From NCBI GenBank assembly GCA_028279265.1, contig JANQOC010000717.1, forward strand, positions 1 to 41,422: a stretch of DNA of 41,422 bases, in the 5' to 3' direction. Positions within the stretch are counted from its first letter, which is position 1, and each line of letters starts with the position of its first letter. Below the pieces are notes generated by a model that did no database searches, was not told the DNA's origin, and saw only the letters and a program-made list of their open reading frames with translations. This stretch comes from Hyphomicrobiales bacterium (GTDB lineage: Bacteria > Pseudomonadota > Alphaproteobacteria > Rhizobiales > CAYWUX01). The translations under genes were made by a program, and so were the position numbers. Of the stretch, positions 1 to 8,682 are shown one piece after another.

Positions 1-99
1 CGTTGGAACGGCTACGGGCGGCAGCGGTTCTCTTACAAGCAGCATAACATCGCTTGGCAATGATTATTATTTAATAAAAATAACAGACACGCCGAATAA
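1..99. repeat. Left copy of 99-bp terminal direct repeat
   Basis: These 99 bases are identical to the last 99 bases of the window (41324-41422). The reading frame of the tailspike gene runs unbroken from the right end into the left end when the copies are merged. A short exact overlap of this size at an arbitrary place inside a gene is the usual signature of an assembled circular or circularly permuted genome, rather than a biological terminal repeat. Confidence 0.95.
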
Positions 100-2455
100 C
101 ACTGCGGGGCGTATGTACATCTTGTCAGCTACCGCAGATAATGTGGCTTCTCATAATGGCGGTGGTGTAAATGGATTTTATGGTTCGGCACCACAATTTA
201 GACTTACAAACTCCCCAGATGTTTACATAAAAAACACTGGTGTCGGTGCTACATACGCAGCACGCGGCGGTGATGCGGTCTACAAGCCTGTCCGACAGCT
301 TCTCGCCTATCCTGCCAACGCCAATAAAGGAACAGGTGTTCGCGCCACTGTTTCACCAGCGGACATTGACGGTCCCCGGGCCGATCTAAAAGGCGATAAG
401 ATCGTTGAGAATTCCGATCTAGCAACGACGCATTATATTGATTATGATTCTGTAAATGTCATGGCTGGTCAACATACGGGCCAAGCCCTCATGAAAGCCG
501 ATGAGCGCCGATGGATCAAAGCCGAATTCTTGACTTCCGGCGGCTATGCTTATTTTGACCTCACCGGCAAAGTCATCGGTACAACATCGGGCATCACCAA
601 AGCCCATATCATCAATGCCCCCAATGGTTATTACCGCATAGCGATTATAGATGATCTCGCGGCGGGAACTGAGACATTGCGCATTTCGCTTGCGGATAGT
701 GATGGCGGAGAAACCTATGACGGTGACGGGTCCAGCGGTGCGCACATTGCCATCGCCAATATTCAGCCCGGTGGCTTGAATGACTTTGTGGGTACGCGGA
801 ATTATATTCTCGATACAGATACTGATGGCGATAAGAATTTTAATGGATGGGCCAAGACGAATGCTGTTGTTACCGACGGCACTTTAGCGCCGGACGGCAG
901 TACAGATGCGGATACCCTAGCGGACGATAACAGTACAGGTACAGGAAACGTATCAGTATCGCGAACATTAACTTTCCCAAGTGCTGGAACTTATAGAGTT
1001 GGCGTTTTTATTCAGGCAAAACAGCTCAGTTGGGTTGCCTTGCGAGAGAATAATTTTGGCCTCGGCAATAACTATACGTTTTTTGACCTTGCAAATGGTG
1101 CAATCGGCGCAACCGACAATAATAGCAATTCGACCATAAAATATTGGGGCAATGGTTATTACATATGCTCATTTGAAATAACAGTATCGAGCGATTTAAC
1201 CGGTGCTTTCCAAATCTGGTTGGCAGATGCAGACAATGACCTAGTGGTTGATCTTGATGGCACGTCAGATGTGGTCGTATGGAATGCTTTTGCTCAACCC
1301 CTAGACCCAACCACCGGCCTTATGCAACCCCCCGTTGGCATGCCCCAAACAGCCTTTAAGCTGTCCGGATACCAAGGTGAGGGCGCGGCGACGAATATTT
1401 GCCCGGACTCTGAAGACCTTTCCAGTTGGACGAAATTCACGGTTGCAGATGTTATTGACACCAATGTTTACACTGCGGTTGATGGTGAAACTGTATTCGA
1501 CCGAGTGAATGTCGATGCCAGCGCCGGAATACACGGTGTCTTCAAAAACCTCACGACAACAGCCAATACAGATTATGTGCTTGCCAAAGATTTTAAGCCC
1601 GATGGCGCACGATATGTCTGGTTGAATTTATCTTCATCGACTGAGGATCACATATCCGTTCTCTATGACTTACTCGTCGGAATTGTTGTTGCCACCGATG
1701 TCGGAACAAGCTCGGGCACCATTGCTGATTATGGTGTTGAGTACAATATAGACGGTACATTGCGCTGTTGGATGGCCGGTCAAACCGCAGAAGCCAATTT
1801 AACGGCAGCAAGCGGTACGGCGGACAGCTCAACACCGACATGGGATGCGAGCGGACGTGTGTCACATACCCCGGCAGCGGGCGAAGACTATCTTGCTACA
1901 ATGGTTCAATGTGAAGCTGGGACGGAACCGACATCCTATATAAGAACGGGTTCGAGTTCTGAATCCAGAAGCGCAGACCTTCCCATAGACACAGATATTA
2001 GCTGGTTCAATCAAACCGAAGGTACATTTGTTATCAAGGGTTCGGTGAATCATGTAAACGGCAACGTTAAACAATTTGGGTCTGCGAATGACAACACGAC
2101 CTCAGAAAGGCATCAATTATTCGCAGACAATAGCGCAGCTTCAGCTCAATATACCGTTAGGGATGGGGGATCAGCTGTCGCAGACCTTAACGGATTAGGG
2201 ACAACAGTGTCTAAGGGCACCACCATGTTAGCCGCTGCCTATAAGGAAAATGATATAGCAGCTTGTCAGGATGGTGGGACTGTGAAAACAGACACAAGTA
2301 ATACGTTGCCGACAATAACTCAATTTGAATACGGTGTATCTGCTACTGGTGGAAATCCTTTGAATGGATCTATTGAATCGTTCGAATATTACAATACGCG
2401 TCTAACAGATGCTCAGCTTCAAGAGAAAACCCTTATCACCGAAACAGGACTATAG
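1..2455 (+). CDS. Tailspike/tail fibre protein, C-terminal part (continues from 40836)
   Basis: This is the 3' part of a 980-residue protein that starts at 40836 and crosses the join; the ATG at 113 is only internal codon 201. The chain has at least three similar modules of roughly 120-170 residues, each beta-rich and each ending in an aromatic signature (GNDYY, NGYYRI, NGYYIC), which look like carbohydrate-binding or tail-fibre repeat modules. The last ~150 residues (SxxGTFVIKG near the start, NGSIESFEYYNTRLTDAQ near the end) resemble a concanavalin A/LamG-like lectin fold. Low lysine, high Asp/Gly/Thr and no membrane segment fit an external virion protein. Likely role: host surface recognition. 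It lies between the portal-side genes and the capsid genes, not at the end of the tail genes. I see no clear enzymatic motif, so depolymerase activity is unproven. Confidence 0.75.
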   Translation, partial: VGTATGGSGSLTSSITSLGNDYYLIKITDTPNNTAGRMYILSATADNVASHNGGGVNGFYGSAPQFRLTNSPDVYIKNTGVGATYAARGGDAVYKPVRQLLAYPANANKGTGVRATVSPADIDGPRADLKGDKIVENSDLATTHYIDYDSVNVMAGQHTGQALMKADERRWIKAEFLTSGGYAYFDLTGKVIGTTSGITKAHIINAPNGYYRIAIIDDLAAGTETLRISLADSDGGETYDGDGSSGAHIAIANIQPGGLNDFVGTRNYILDTDTDGDKNFNGWAKTNAVVTDGTLAPDGSTDADTLADDNSTGTGNVSVSRTLTFPSAGTYRVGVFIQAKQLSWVALRENNFGLGNNYTFFDLANGAIGATDNNSNSTIKYWGNGYYICSFEITVSSDLTGAFQIWLADADNDLVVDLDGTSDVVVWNAFAQPLDPTTGLMQPPVGMPQTAFKLSGYQGEGAATNICPDSEDLSSWTKFTVADVIDTNVYTAVDGETVFDRVNVDASAGIHGVFKNLTTTANTDYVLAKDFKPDGARYVWLNLSSSTEDHISVLYDLLVGIVVATDVGTSSGTIADYGVEYNIDGTLRCWMAGQTAEANLTAASGTADSSTPTWDASGRVSHTPAAGEDYLATMVQCEAGTEPTSYIRTGSSSESRSADLPIDTDISWFNQTEGTFVIKGSVNHVNGNVKQFGSANDNTTSERHQLFADNSAASAQYTVRDGGSAVADLNGLGTTVSKGTTMLAAAYKENDIAACQDGGTVKTDTSNTLPTITQFEYGVSATGGNPLNGSIESFEYYNTRLTDAQLQEKTLITETGL

Positions 2456-2457
2456 TC

Positions 2458-3129
2458 ATGCAAATATATATTTTACAATATACGGATCGTGACGCCTTAG
2501 ATGCTGATTTAGTGAAGACTGGATTGGCAACATTCTCTGATCTCGACCCCGGTTCAATTGATGTCGATGTCAAAGTCCCGGTTGAGGTTGGGGGCCAAGT
2601 CCATGAGATCAAAACCGAGACACGGCAATTGTCCGCCGCCGACATTAACGCCAAACCAGACTTGGAGAATGAAGCGGCGACAATCAATTACAAGATTGAT
2701 AAGAACACGGCCCTGACTGCCCCAATGACCCACAAGCTGGAAAAGGTTCGCGTTGAAGATGACAGGCGAGCCACCTATCAGGTGTTCAAGTTCAACGACA
2801 AGGAATATCGGGTTCGCACCGGTGGCAAGCAGATGGTGAGGACCGCTCTTGCCAAGACACATGGTGTGAAGATTGATGATTTCCACCAAGGCCCAGACAC
2901 CGGATTTAAATTGGTCCAAACACCACACGTCGAAGATAAGGACGGGAACCGAATATCTGACCCGAAGCACGTTGATGGATATTTCGTATTCTGTGAAGTC
3001 CAAGACGACAAGTACAAACTGCCGCTAAAAATCCTTGACCCGACAAAATTAACTATCGATTGGACAAAGCAACACGGAAAAGCAAAGCAGGCGAATCAGT
3101 ATTGGCTGAATAATTTTGTCCGCGAATAG
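2458..3129 (+). CDS. Hypothetical protein following tailspike
   Basis: A 223-residue soluble protein that begins 2 bases after the tailspike stop, so it is almost certainly co-translated with it. It is charged (many Asp, Lys, Glu), has no signal peptide or membrane segment, and has an alpha/beta composition. I do not recognise a family. Its position suggests a tail accessory protein or tailspike-associated chaperone, but this is inference only. The final codons lie inside a 29-base near-repeat that recurs at 18263-18291. Confidence 0.7.
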   Translation: MQIYILQYTDRDALDADLVKTGLATFSDLDPGSIDVDVKVPVEVGGQVHEIKTETRQLSAADINAKPDLENEAATINYKIDKNTALTAPMTHKLEKVRVEDDRRATYQVFKFNDKEYRVRTGGKQMVRTALAKTHGVKIDDFHQGPDTGFKLVQTPHVEDKDGNRISDPKHVDGYFVFCEVQDDKYKLPLKILDPTKLTIDWTKQHGKAKQANQYWLNNFVRE

Positions 3130-3140
3130 CTTCTGAATAA
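3112..3140 (+). repeat. 29-bp near-repeat, copy 1, upstream of scaffold/capsid genes
   Basis: This stretch matches 18263-18291 in direct orientation at 26 of 29 positions; the core is TCCGCGAAT followed by TTCTGAATAA. It covers the last codons of the preceding gene and runs into the gap before the gene at 3171. Both copies are followed within about 30 bases by a hairpin that includes a G-rich ribosome binding site and then an ATG. It may be a late promoter, a protein-binding site or an RNA element; no clear sigma70 hexamers are visible. Confidence 0.7.
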
Positions 3141-3142
3141 AC

Positions 3143-3167
3143 TGCCCCCGGTTTAATTGCGGGGGCA
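3143..3167 (+). promoter_or_regulatory. Hairpin covering ribosome binding site of 3171 gene
   Basis: TGCCCCCG (3143-3150) pairs perfectly with CGGGGGCA (3160-3167) across a 9-base loop. The right arm holds the GGGGG that would act as Shine-Dalgarno for the ATG at 3171, so folding would hide it. There is no U-run after it, which argues against a simple terminator. Confidence 0.55.
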
Positions 3168-3170
3168 TTC

Positions 3171-3533
3171 ATGCCGAAATTCATCTATGATACCAAGCTG
3201 GGCTGTATGGTCGATAAAGACACGGGCCAGCCCATATCTCATTCGCCTGAAAAGCAGGCGGCTTTCAATAAAATGCTGGAAACCCAGACCCCGGGGCAAA
3301 TCACCCTGGATATTCCAGATTATGCAAGCCCCGTAACAGGGGAAATTATCTCCGGTCGTGTCGCCCGGCGCGAAGATCTCAAAAAACATGATTGCTTTGA
3401 GATGGACCCGCCCACAAAACCCCTACGGGAGCGCATGAAGAAGCGCAAACCCGTTGAACTCGAAAACGTGCGGGAACTCAACGAAAAACTCGAAGCCGAC
3501 TTTAACAGGATGGTGCCCAATGAAGACCTTTGA
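3171..3533 (+). CDS. Small hypothetical capsid-module protein
   Basis: A 120-residue hydrophilic protein just before the scaffold gene. The centre (residues ~45-80) carries a pattern of the form DYASPVTGEIISGRVARREDLKKH, which resembles small proteins often found beside portal and capsid genes in podoviruses. The C-terminal third is basic and helical (LRERMKKRKP). The gene overlaps the next by 14 bases. Function is unknown; a head-assembly role is inferred from its place. The start is the ATG after the G-rich hairpin arm. Confidence 0.7.
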   Translation: MPKFIYDTKLGCMVDKDTGQPISHSPEKQAAFNKMLETQTPGQITLDIPDYASPVTGEIISGRVARREDLKKHDCFEMDPPTKPLRERMKKRKPVELENVRELNEKLEADFNRMVPNEDL

Positions 3534-4695
3534 TCTCTGGAACGCCGTGTTCTGGAACACCGAAGCTGCCCTAGGGGCGGATGTTTCACAGGATGTTTCA
3601 CGTGAAACATTACCGCCACCACCGGGAAGCGATCTCCCCGACAATGCCACAAAAAAGCAGGTAGATCAAAGCCTTGACGAAGCCTTGGGCGGTGTTTTCG
3701 ACAAGATGGAAGACCCGGAAGTGGATAAAGATCCGAAGGGGGAAGTTGAAAACGATGTCGAAATCGGCGCGAAAAAGGAAGATGAGAATGCAGCGAAGAA
3801 AGATGATTCGGATTCACAGCCTGAAGATGGCCAAGGCGTGGACAATCCTGACACAAAGAAAGTTGAAGCCCCGGAAGGATTGACGGCAAGCCAGAAGGAA
3901 GCCTGGGATAAACTGCCCGCTGAAGCCCAGGAACACGCTGCGGCGATCATTCGCGAGAGCAGTCAAAACCTGAATGACGCCACGACCTTCGCCAAGCCCT
4001 TCCTCGATATTTCAAACCAGTACAAGCATGTATTTGAAGCCAATGGGCTAAAACCCCATGAAGGCTTTGAGAAAATGATGGGGATCCAGCAAGCCCTGGA
4101 CACGGGAACGCCAGAACAAAGAGCGGCGAAGCTGATTGAAATCGCCAATCTCTATGGGGTTGATCTCGGGAAACATATCTATCCCGAACTGTCGGAAGTC
4201 TTCGGCGAAGATGTGAAGTTTTCAGGCCAGGACACGACCCAGGCGGATCCCAAGGTTGCAGCCCTGGAACAGACCATTCAAAACCTGGAAAAACGTCTGA
4301 ATGAACGCGAACAATCCGAACAGTCCCGGGAAAATAATCAGATCAGCGAAACCATTAAAGAGTTCAAGGCGGACAAGGAAAATTGGGACGAATTGGAAAA
4401 TGAAATCACGGCCCAGGTCCACGCGGTCCGCACCAATCACCCCAATCTGGGAACAAAGGAAGTTCTCGAAAAAGCCTATAAAAATGCTGTTTTCACCGAC
4501 GATAAGGCCCGCGCCGCGTACTTTGAAAAACAGGAAGCGGAGCGCAAGGCGAAACGGGAAGCGGAGTTAAAAGCTGAAGCTGAAAAAGCCAAAAAGGCAA
4601 ATTCTTTGAACATCGAATCGGATCCGTTGCATAAGGGTAAACCGCAGAGTTTGGATGAAGTTTTGTCATCCAAATATGATGAGATTACCAAGTAG
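3520..4695 (+). CDS. Capsid scaffolding protein
   Basis: A 391-residue, very acidic, Lys/Glu/Ala-rich protein directly upstream of the major capsid gene, the normal place for a podoviral scaffold. Residues ~60-130 are low-complexity acidic. The C-terminal half is strongly helical and predicted coiled coil (EKRLNEREQSEQSRENN, then a run of KREAELKAEAEKAKKA). Scaffold proteins guide procapsid assembly and leave before or during packaging. The frame is open from 3454, but the ATG at 3520, preceded by AACAGG, avoids a long overlap with the previous gene and is preferred. No protease domain is seen. Assignment rests on composition and position rather than a specific motif. Confidence 0.75.
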   Translation: MKTFDLWNAVFWNTEAALGADVSQDVSRETLPPPPGSDLPDNATKKQVDQSLDEALGGVFDKMEDPEVDKDPKGEVENDVEIGAKKEDENAAKKDDSDSQPEDGQGVDNPDTKKVEAPEGLTASQKEAWDKLPAEAQEHAAAIIRESSQNLNDATTFAKPFLDISNQYKHVFEANGLKPHEGFEKMMGIQQALDTGTPEQRAAKLIEIANLYGVDLGKHIYPELSEVFGEDVKFSGQDTTQADPKVAALEQTIQNLEKRLNEREQSEQSRENNQISETIKEFKADKENWDELENEITAQVHAVRTNHPNLGTKEVLEKAYKNAVFTDDKARAAYFEKQEAERKAKREAELKAEAEKAKKANSLNIESDPLHKGKPQSLDEVLSSKYDEITK

Positions 4696-4722
4696 AACTT
4701 AACCAACAGGAACCACGGAAAA

Positions 4723-5685
4723 ATGCCTACTCCAAGCGATACTTTCACGGAAATGGTTTCCACGACACTGCGACACCACGAACGAAGTGTCGCTGACAAC
4801 GTGACCAACCATAATGCGCTTCTTCGCTACATGAAGGAACACAACAACATCAAAACTGACGCCGGCGGCGGCTATGAAATCGCCATTCCGCTGAGCTACG
4901 CGGAAAACGAGACCTATCAGCGTTTTCATGGCGGGGAAATCCTGGATATTTCCGACAGCGATGTCCTGACGACCGCCAAGTTTGACTGGCGTCAGGTCGC
5001 TTTGCACGTCACGACCACCGGTCGCGATCTTAAACTGAACCGCGGCAAAGCCCAGTTGATCAATCTGGTGAAAGCCCGGGTTCAGGTAGCCATGGACACG
5101 GCTGCGAACAACATGTCGGTGGATATTTATTCCGATGGCGCCTTATCCAACCAGATTGGCGGTTTGCAGCATATCATTCAATCCGGCGGGCAGGGGACCG
5201 TTGGCTCGATTAATTCGGCCACATGGACCTTTTGGAGAAACCAGGTTCGGGAAATGTCCGATCCGACCGCCTTCGCCTCCCTGAAAGCCGATATGAACCT
5301 GATGTGGTTGTCCTGCGTCCGCGGTATGGACAAGCCGGATCTCATTGTCTTCTCCCATGACCTTTATTCGGTCTATGAGGGCGGGCTTCAGGATCTCCAG
5401 CGATATGCGGATTCAAAGGCGGCCGGTCTTGGGTTTGAAAGCCTGAAGTACAAATCCGCTTCTCTCATTTTCGACGATAATACCAACTTCGGAACGACCG
5501 CTGAAAGAGGATATTTCCTAAATACGAAATATCTCTACATGCAGCAACACCCCGAAGCCCAATGGGATGAGGATGAGAAGAAAATTCCGATCAACCAGGA
5601 CAAGATTGTTCTGCCGATTTACTGGATGGGCGAGATGTGTTGCTCAAACCGTAAACGTCAGGGCGTCATGGTCGATCTGGCCTAA
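4723..5685 (+). CDS. Major capsid protein
   Basis: A 320-residue protein immediately after the scaffold. Its features are typical of the HK97-fold coat of tailed phages: an N-terminal helical arm, a segment with DLKLNRGKAQLINLVKARV (long spine-like helix), GLQHII, and a P-domain-like end with PDLIVFSHDLYSVYE, then a region giving a conserved turn (FDDNTNFGTTAERGYFLNT). Similar proteins of about this length are annotated as major capsid proteins in several podoviruses. No delta domain or maturation protease is visible. It is followed by a UUCG hairpin and the decoration gene, an order usual for coat operons. Confidence 0.88.
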   Translation: MPTPSDTFTEMVSTTLRHHERSVADNVTNHNALLRYMKEHNNIKTDAGGGYEIAIPLSYAENETYQRFHGGEILDISDSDVLTTAKFDWRQVALHVTTTGRDLKLNRGKAQLINLVKARVQVAMDTAANNMSVDIYSDGALSNQIGGLQHIIQSGGQGTVGSINSATWTFWRNQVREMSDPTAFASLKADMNLMWLSCVRGMDKPDLIVFSHDLYSVYEGGLQDLQRYADSKAAGLGFESLKYKSASLIFDDNTNFGTTAERGYFLNTKYLYMQQHPEAQWDEDEKKIPINQDKIVLPIYWMGEMCCSNRKRQGVMVDLA

Positions 5686-5710
5686 TTTGCCTCCCGGCAA
5701 ACCACTGGCT

Positions 5711-5724
5711 GGGGCTTCGGCCCC
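5711..5724 (+). promoter_or_regulatory. UUCG-capped hairpin between coat and decoration genes
   Basis: GGGGC, then a TTCG loop, then GCCCC forms a very stable stem, followed by a pyrimidine-rich tail (GGCTTCCTTCT) but not a true U-run. It may protect the coat mRNA from 3' decay or act as a partial terminator so that coat is made in excess over downstream products. Confidence 0.5.
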
Positions 5725-5757
5725 GGCTTCCTTCTAATTGAATTGAGGATTTGAAAA

Positions 5758-6258
5758 ATGACGACAGAAGTTTTTGCCCAAGGGCATCCGGCGGGGGCAA
5801 ATTTCAACCAAGTTGATAATTCCGCATCCGCTGAATACAAGGTCGGCACATGCGCCATGGGCTCTAATGGGGGCCAATGGATGTATGTTCAGGCTTCCGG
5901 ATCCCTCGCTATTAACTCTTTGGTGGCGATTGATGAGGATTTCACCGCCCGCGTGGCCACATCGGCCCTTGCTGGGGCTGGCGACAAGCCTGGATGGCCG
6001 CAAGTGGCGATCCCGGATAATTCTTATGGCTGGGCCGCCCTGGATGGGTCTGAAATCAACGGTTTGGTGGCGGGCTCATGTGCGGCGGACACCAAGCTTT
6101 ATGTGGGTTCTACCGGTGTGACCGCGGGGGTTCTGGACGATGCCAGCGCCACCGGCCGGGTTACGGTCCAGGGGGCTGTGGCTGTAACGGCCAATTCAAC
6201 ATCGGCCGATGCTGCCGTTGAGCTAAAGGTGACAAATCCGGTCTTCCTGGACGTTTAA
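5758..6258 (+). CDS. Head decoration/capsid-stabilising protein
   Basis: A 166-residue, Ala/Gly/Val/Ser-rich beta-type protein without membrane segments, placed right after the coat gene. Short phrases such as VAIDEDFTARVA and VTVQGAVAVTA repeated along the chain resemble DUF2190-like and other capsid decoration proteins that form trimers or dimers on the shell. It starts at an ATG preceded by TTGAGGAT, a good ribosome binding site. A strong terminator follows 10 bases after its stop, making it the end of a coat transcription unit. Family assignment is by composition and position. Confidence 0.65.
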   Translation: MTTEVFAQGHPAGANFNQVDNSASAEYKVGTCAMGSNGGQWMYVQASGSLAINSLVAIDEDFTARVATSALAGAGDKPGWPQVAIPDNSYGWAALDGSEINGLVAGSCAADTKLYVGSTGVTAGVLDDASATGRVTVQGAVAVTANSTSADAAVELKVTNPVFLDV

Positions 6259-6268
6259 TTGGGGACCT

Positions 6269-6309
6269 GACCCGGGCGGTGGGGGCATCACGCCCGGGTC
6301 TTTTTTTTT
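6269..6309 (+). terminator. Strong intrinsic terminator after decoration gene
   Basis: GACCCGGGCG (6269-6278) pairs perfectly with CGCCCGGGTC (6291-6300), with a 12-base loop and nine T residues directly after. It closes the scaffold-coat-decoration unit. The next gene's ribosome binding site begins two bases after the T-run, so that gene depends on read-through, antitermination or a promoter hidden in the stem. Confidence 0.92.
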
Positions 6310-6318
6310 AGGATGAAC

Positions 6319-7695
6319 ATGAAAACACAAGTTAAATTCAAAAGCGGTCTGAACACTTCGGAAGATGTATTTCTCGACAATACGCGGGCGAATATTGAGA
6401 AATACGGCCATTTAATCCCGACTTATTCCACGAAAAAGGCACTCATTTGTGGCGGCGGACCCAGCCTCGAAGACTGGATCGAGGAGATCCGTGATTTGAA
6501 AGATGCGGGCTGGACGATATTCGCGCTGAACGGGGTTGCCAGATATCTCTATGAAGAACACCAGATCATTTCCGACTGGCAGTTGGTGATTGACGCCAGG
6601 CCGGAGAATATAGAATTCATTGGCGATTTCTGGGCTGAAAATATCGCTTTGGGGTCACAAGTTGACCCCCAATTATTCGAAAAAGCCATTGCGAGTCAAT
6701 CGAATGTGGTCATGGTTCATTGCATGGCGGTCAAGGGAAGTCTTGATTTGATTCGCGAATTACACCCCGGTAACACGGTTTTGGGGGGTGGATCGACGGT
6801 CGGCATGATGGCCATGAATTTCATTTCGTCCGCCGGTTATGCCAAGGCGAAACTCTATGGATTTGATTCATCCCACCGGGAAGACAAAAAACACCCCTAC
6901 ACCCAGCCGTTGAACGAAGATCAGCCGGTGATTGATTTCATCTTCAATAAGCAATCGTTCAAATCATCCGGGCCGATGGCCTCACAAGCCCAACAGTTCA
7001 TCACCTATTGGAAGGTCTGGGCCAACAAGGGGCTCGAATTCGATATCAGGGGCGATGGACTACTTCCAACCATGTGGCGCTATGTCCAGGCCATTGAGGA
7101 ATTTGGATCCACCGAAGACCGGGAGCTGATCAAGTACGAAAAAGTCTGGCGCATGGACAATTACCGGAAATACTCACCCGGCGAAGACTTCTGGGATCAC
7201 TATCAGCATCACATCCCCCGGGACGCCAGAACTGTCGCTGATTTTGGCTGTGGAACCGGACGTATTGTCGCGAAAATCAACGAGTTGGGACCGGCTTACA
7301 TAGGGATCGATCACGCTACAAATTGTTTAGATGATGGAGCCAAGGATCTCATTGACACCCATCCCAATGAATTTATCCCGGCCAATCTCTGGCAATTCAA
7401 AGGACGCCTGTTTGACTTCGGGCTTTGTTGTGACGTGATGGAGCATATCCCCGCCTGGAAGATGGATGACACTCTTCAGGCGATTGCGCGATCCGTGCGG
7501 AAAGGCGCAATATTTACCATTTGTTGCGCCCCTGATGTCTTTGGGGAACGGGTCGGGGAAACTTTGCATATGAATGTGATGCCGCCGGATCAGTGGGTTG
7601 GGAGAATAGCTCTGCATTTTGGCTTTGCGGAAGAGATTTATGCCGAAGGCCCGAACGTGGTCATTGCGGCAAGAAAAGAGGGAACGGGATTATGA
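6319..7695 (+). CDS. DUF115-like domain fused to SAM-dependent methyltransferase
   Basis: A 458-residue two-domain protein. Residues ~41-248 match the DUF115/MAF_flag10 pattern: an ALICGGGPSLEDW phosphate-binding-like loop near the start, and later GSTVGMMAMNF followed by AKLYGFDSS. This family includes MptE-like and motility-accessory (Maf) proteins linked to sugar transfer. Residues ~285-448 form a class I methyltransferase: DFGCGTGR (motif I), an acidic IGID end of strand 2, and CCDVMEHIP (motif IV/post). It sits between head and tail genes, and its stop overlaps the next start (ATGA). The ATG at 6319 has AGGA five bases upstream; 6313 is an in-frame alternative. Substrate is unknown; modification of a glycan or of virion proteins is inference. 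Confidence 0.8.
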   Translation: MKTQVKFKSGLNTSEDVFLDNTRANIEKYGHLIPTYSTKKALICGGGPSLEDWIEEIRDLKDAGWTIFALNGVARYLYEEHQIISDWQLVIDARPENIEFIGDFWAENIALGSQVDPQLFEKAIASQSNVVMVHCMAVKGSLDLIRELHPGNTVLGGGSTVGMMAMNFISSAGYAKAKLYGFDSSHREDKKHPYTQPLNEDQPVIDFIFNKQSFKSSGPMASQAQQFITYWKVWANKGLEFDIRGDGLLPTMWRYVQAIEEFGSTEDRELIKYEKVWRMDNYRKYSPGEDFWDHYQHHIPRDARTVADFGCGTGRIVAKINELGPAYIGIDHATNCLDDGAKDLIDTHPNEFIPANLWQFKGRLFDFGLCCDVMEHIPAWKMDDTLQAIARSVRKGAIFTICCAPDVFGERVGETLHMNVMPPDQWVGRIALHFGFAEEIYAEGPNVVIAARKEGTGL

Positions 7696-7988
7696 CCATA
7701 GAAATCGTTGATATTTACACCAAAGGCACGCCAAAAACAGACGAAAAAGGCGAACCCATCCTGGCGAAGATGATCGTTTATCGCCCCAAACGTCACGGTC
7801 CGGAGATCACGGAAGCCTCCGAAAAGGATCTGCAACAGCGCCCAGGCTGGCGGGTGTTTGCCAAGCATATTGCGAAGTTCGAGGCCAAGAACGCCCCGGC
7901 TGAGAAACCGAAAAAGGCTAAGGCGAAGCGGAAATCGAAAAAGAAAGACGCCCAAATCGATCTGGAGGAAGCTATAGCCGAGGCTTGA
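7692..7988 (+). CDS. Small protein with lysine-rich tail
   Basis: A 98-residue protein translationally coupled to the gene before it by an ATGA overlap. Residues 1-60 look folded; residues ~65-87 are an Ala/Pro/Lys tail of histone H1-like composition (KPKKAKAKRKSKKK), followed by an acidic end. No family is recognised. Between head and connector genes such proteins are often minor structural or assembly factors; the basic tail could contact DNA, but that is a guess. Confidence 0.65.
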   Translation: MTIEIVDIYTKGTPKTDEKGEPILAKMIVYRPKRHGPEITEASEKDLQQRPGWRVFAKHIAKFEAKNAPAEKPKKAKAKRKSKKKDAQIDLEEAIAEA

Positions 7989-8046
7989 CCAGGTTTGCGA
8001 ATAAGCGCAAGGGCCATTCATCAATAGTTTGCGGGGACAAGATAAC

Positions 8047-8682
8047 ATGACAATACGGGTACATAAATTCTGGACAACATTCGCCCCGGATCCCAAGGAT
8101 CCCGAGAAGTTAAGGGGTGTGGATATGGTTGCTTATCATTCCATCGGTCAGGCCCAATATTCGGTTCAGATCGAGGCGGTTTCCAGGTTGTCCAAACTCA
8201 TCCCTTTGGAGGGGAATGAGGATAATATTGCCGTTGTCATGGCCCATGATCGTTGGAACCAGATCAAGGGGCCTTATGATGCGTTCAAACATGGGAATGA
8301 ACTACCTGAAGACGGAACACCTTTGGCTGCTTGGTCGGGATTGACGCCGGAACAGGCCGATGAAGTGCGCCGCCAGGGGATCCGCACCGTCGAAGAGTTT
8401 GCCGAGCTGCCGGAAAATGTCGTCAATCGCCTACCCATGCAACATGGCAAAAAACACCAAGCCATTGCCAAGACCTGGCTCGCGACCCTGAAGGATCAGG
8501 CCCAGGCTGACCAGATGGAAGAAATGAAAGCCCAGGCCCAGGCTCAGGAACAGGAATTGGCCGAACTTCGGGAAACACTTGCGCGTATGCAGCAAGCCGC
8601 CGGTGACCCGACAGGGGAAGCAATTCATCCTGTTGAAGAGGAAACACCGAAGAAGGCGACACGCAAGAAGAAAGCTGCCTAA
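8047..8682 (+). CDS. Hypothetical structural-module protein with coiled coil
   Basis: A 211-residue protein. Residues ~95-140 contain WSGLTPEQADEVRRQGIRTVEEFAEL, a helix-hairpin-helix-like segment seen in phage proteins next to head-tail connector genes. Residues ~148-185 are a strong coiled coil (QAQAQEQELAELRETLARM), and the C-terminus is basic (KKATRKKKAA), echoing the tail of the previous gene. The ATG at 8047, preceded by GGGGACAAGATAAC, is chosen over an upstream TTG. Its stop is next to the adaptor start. Role unknown; virion or assembly association is inferred. Confidence 0.65.
   Translation: MTIRVHKFWTTFAPDPKDPEKLRGVDMVAYHSIGQAQYSVQIEAVSRLSKLIPLEGNEDNIAVVMAHDRWNQIKGPYDAFKHGNELPEDGTPLAAWSGLTPEQADEVRRQGIRTVEEFAELPENVVNRLPMQHGKKHQAIAKTWLATLKDQAQADQMEEMKAQAQAQEQELAELRETLARMQQAAGDPTGEAIHPVEEETPKKATRKKKAA

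Noticed and set aside
3320..3889. 189-residue minus-strand frame over the scaffold gene
   Set aside because: Ser/Pro/Arg-rich shadow of the acidic scaffold; no independent support.
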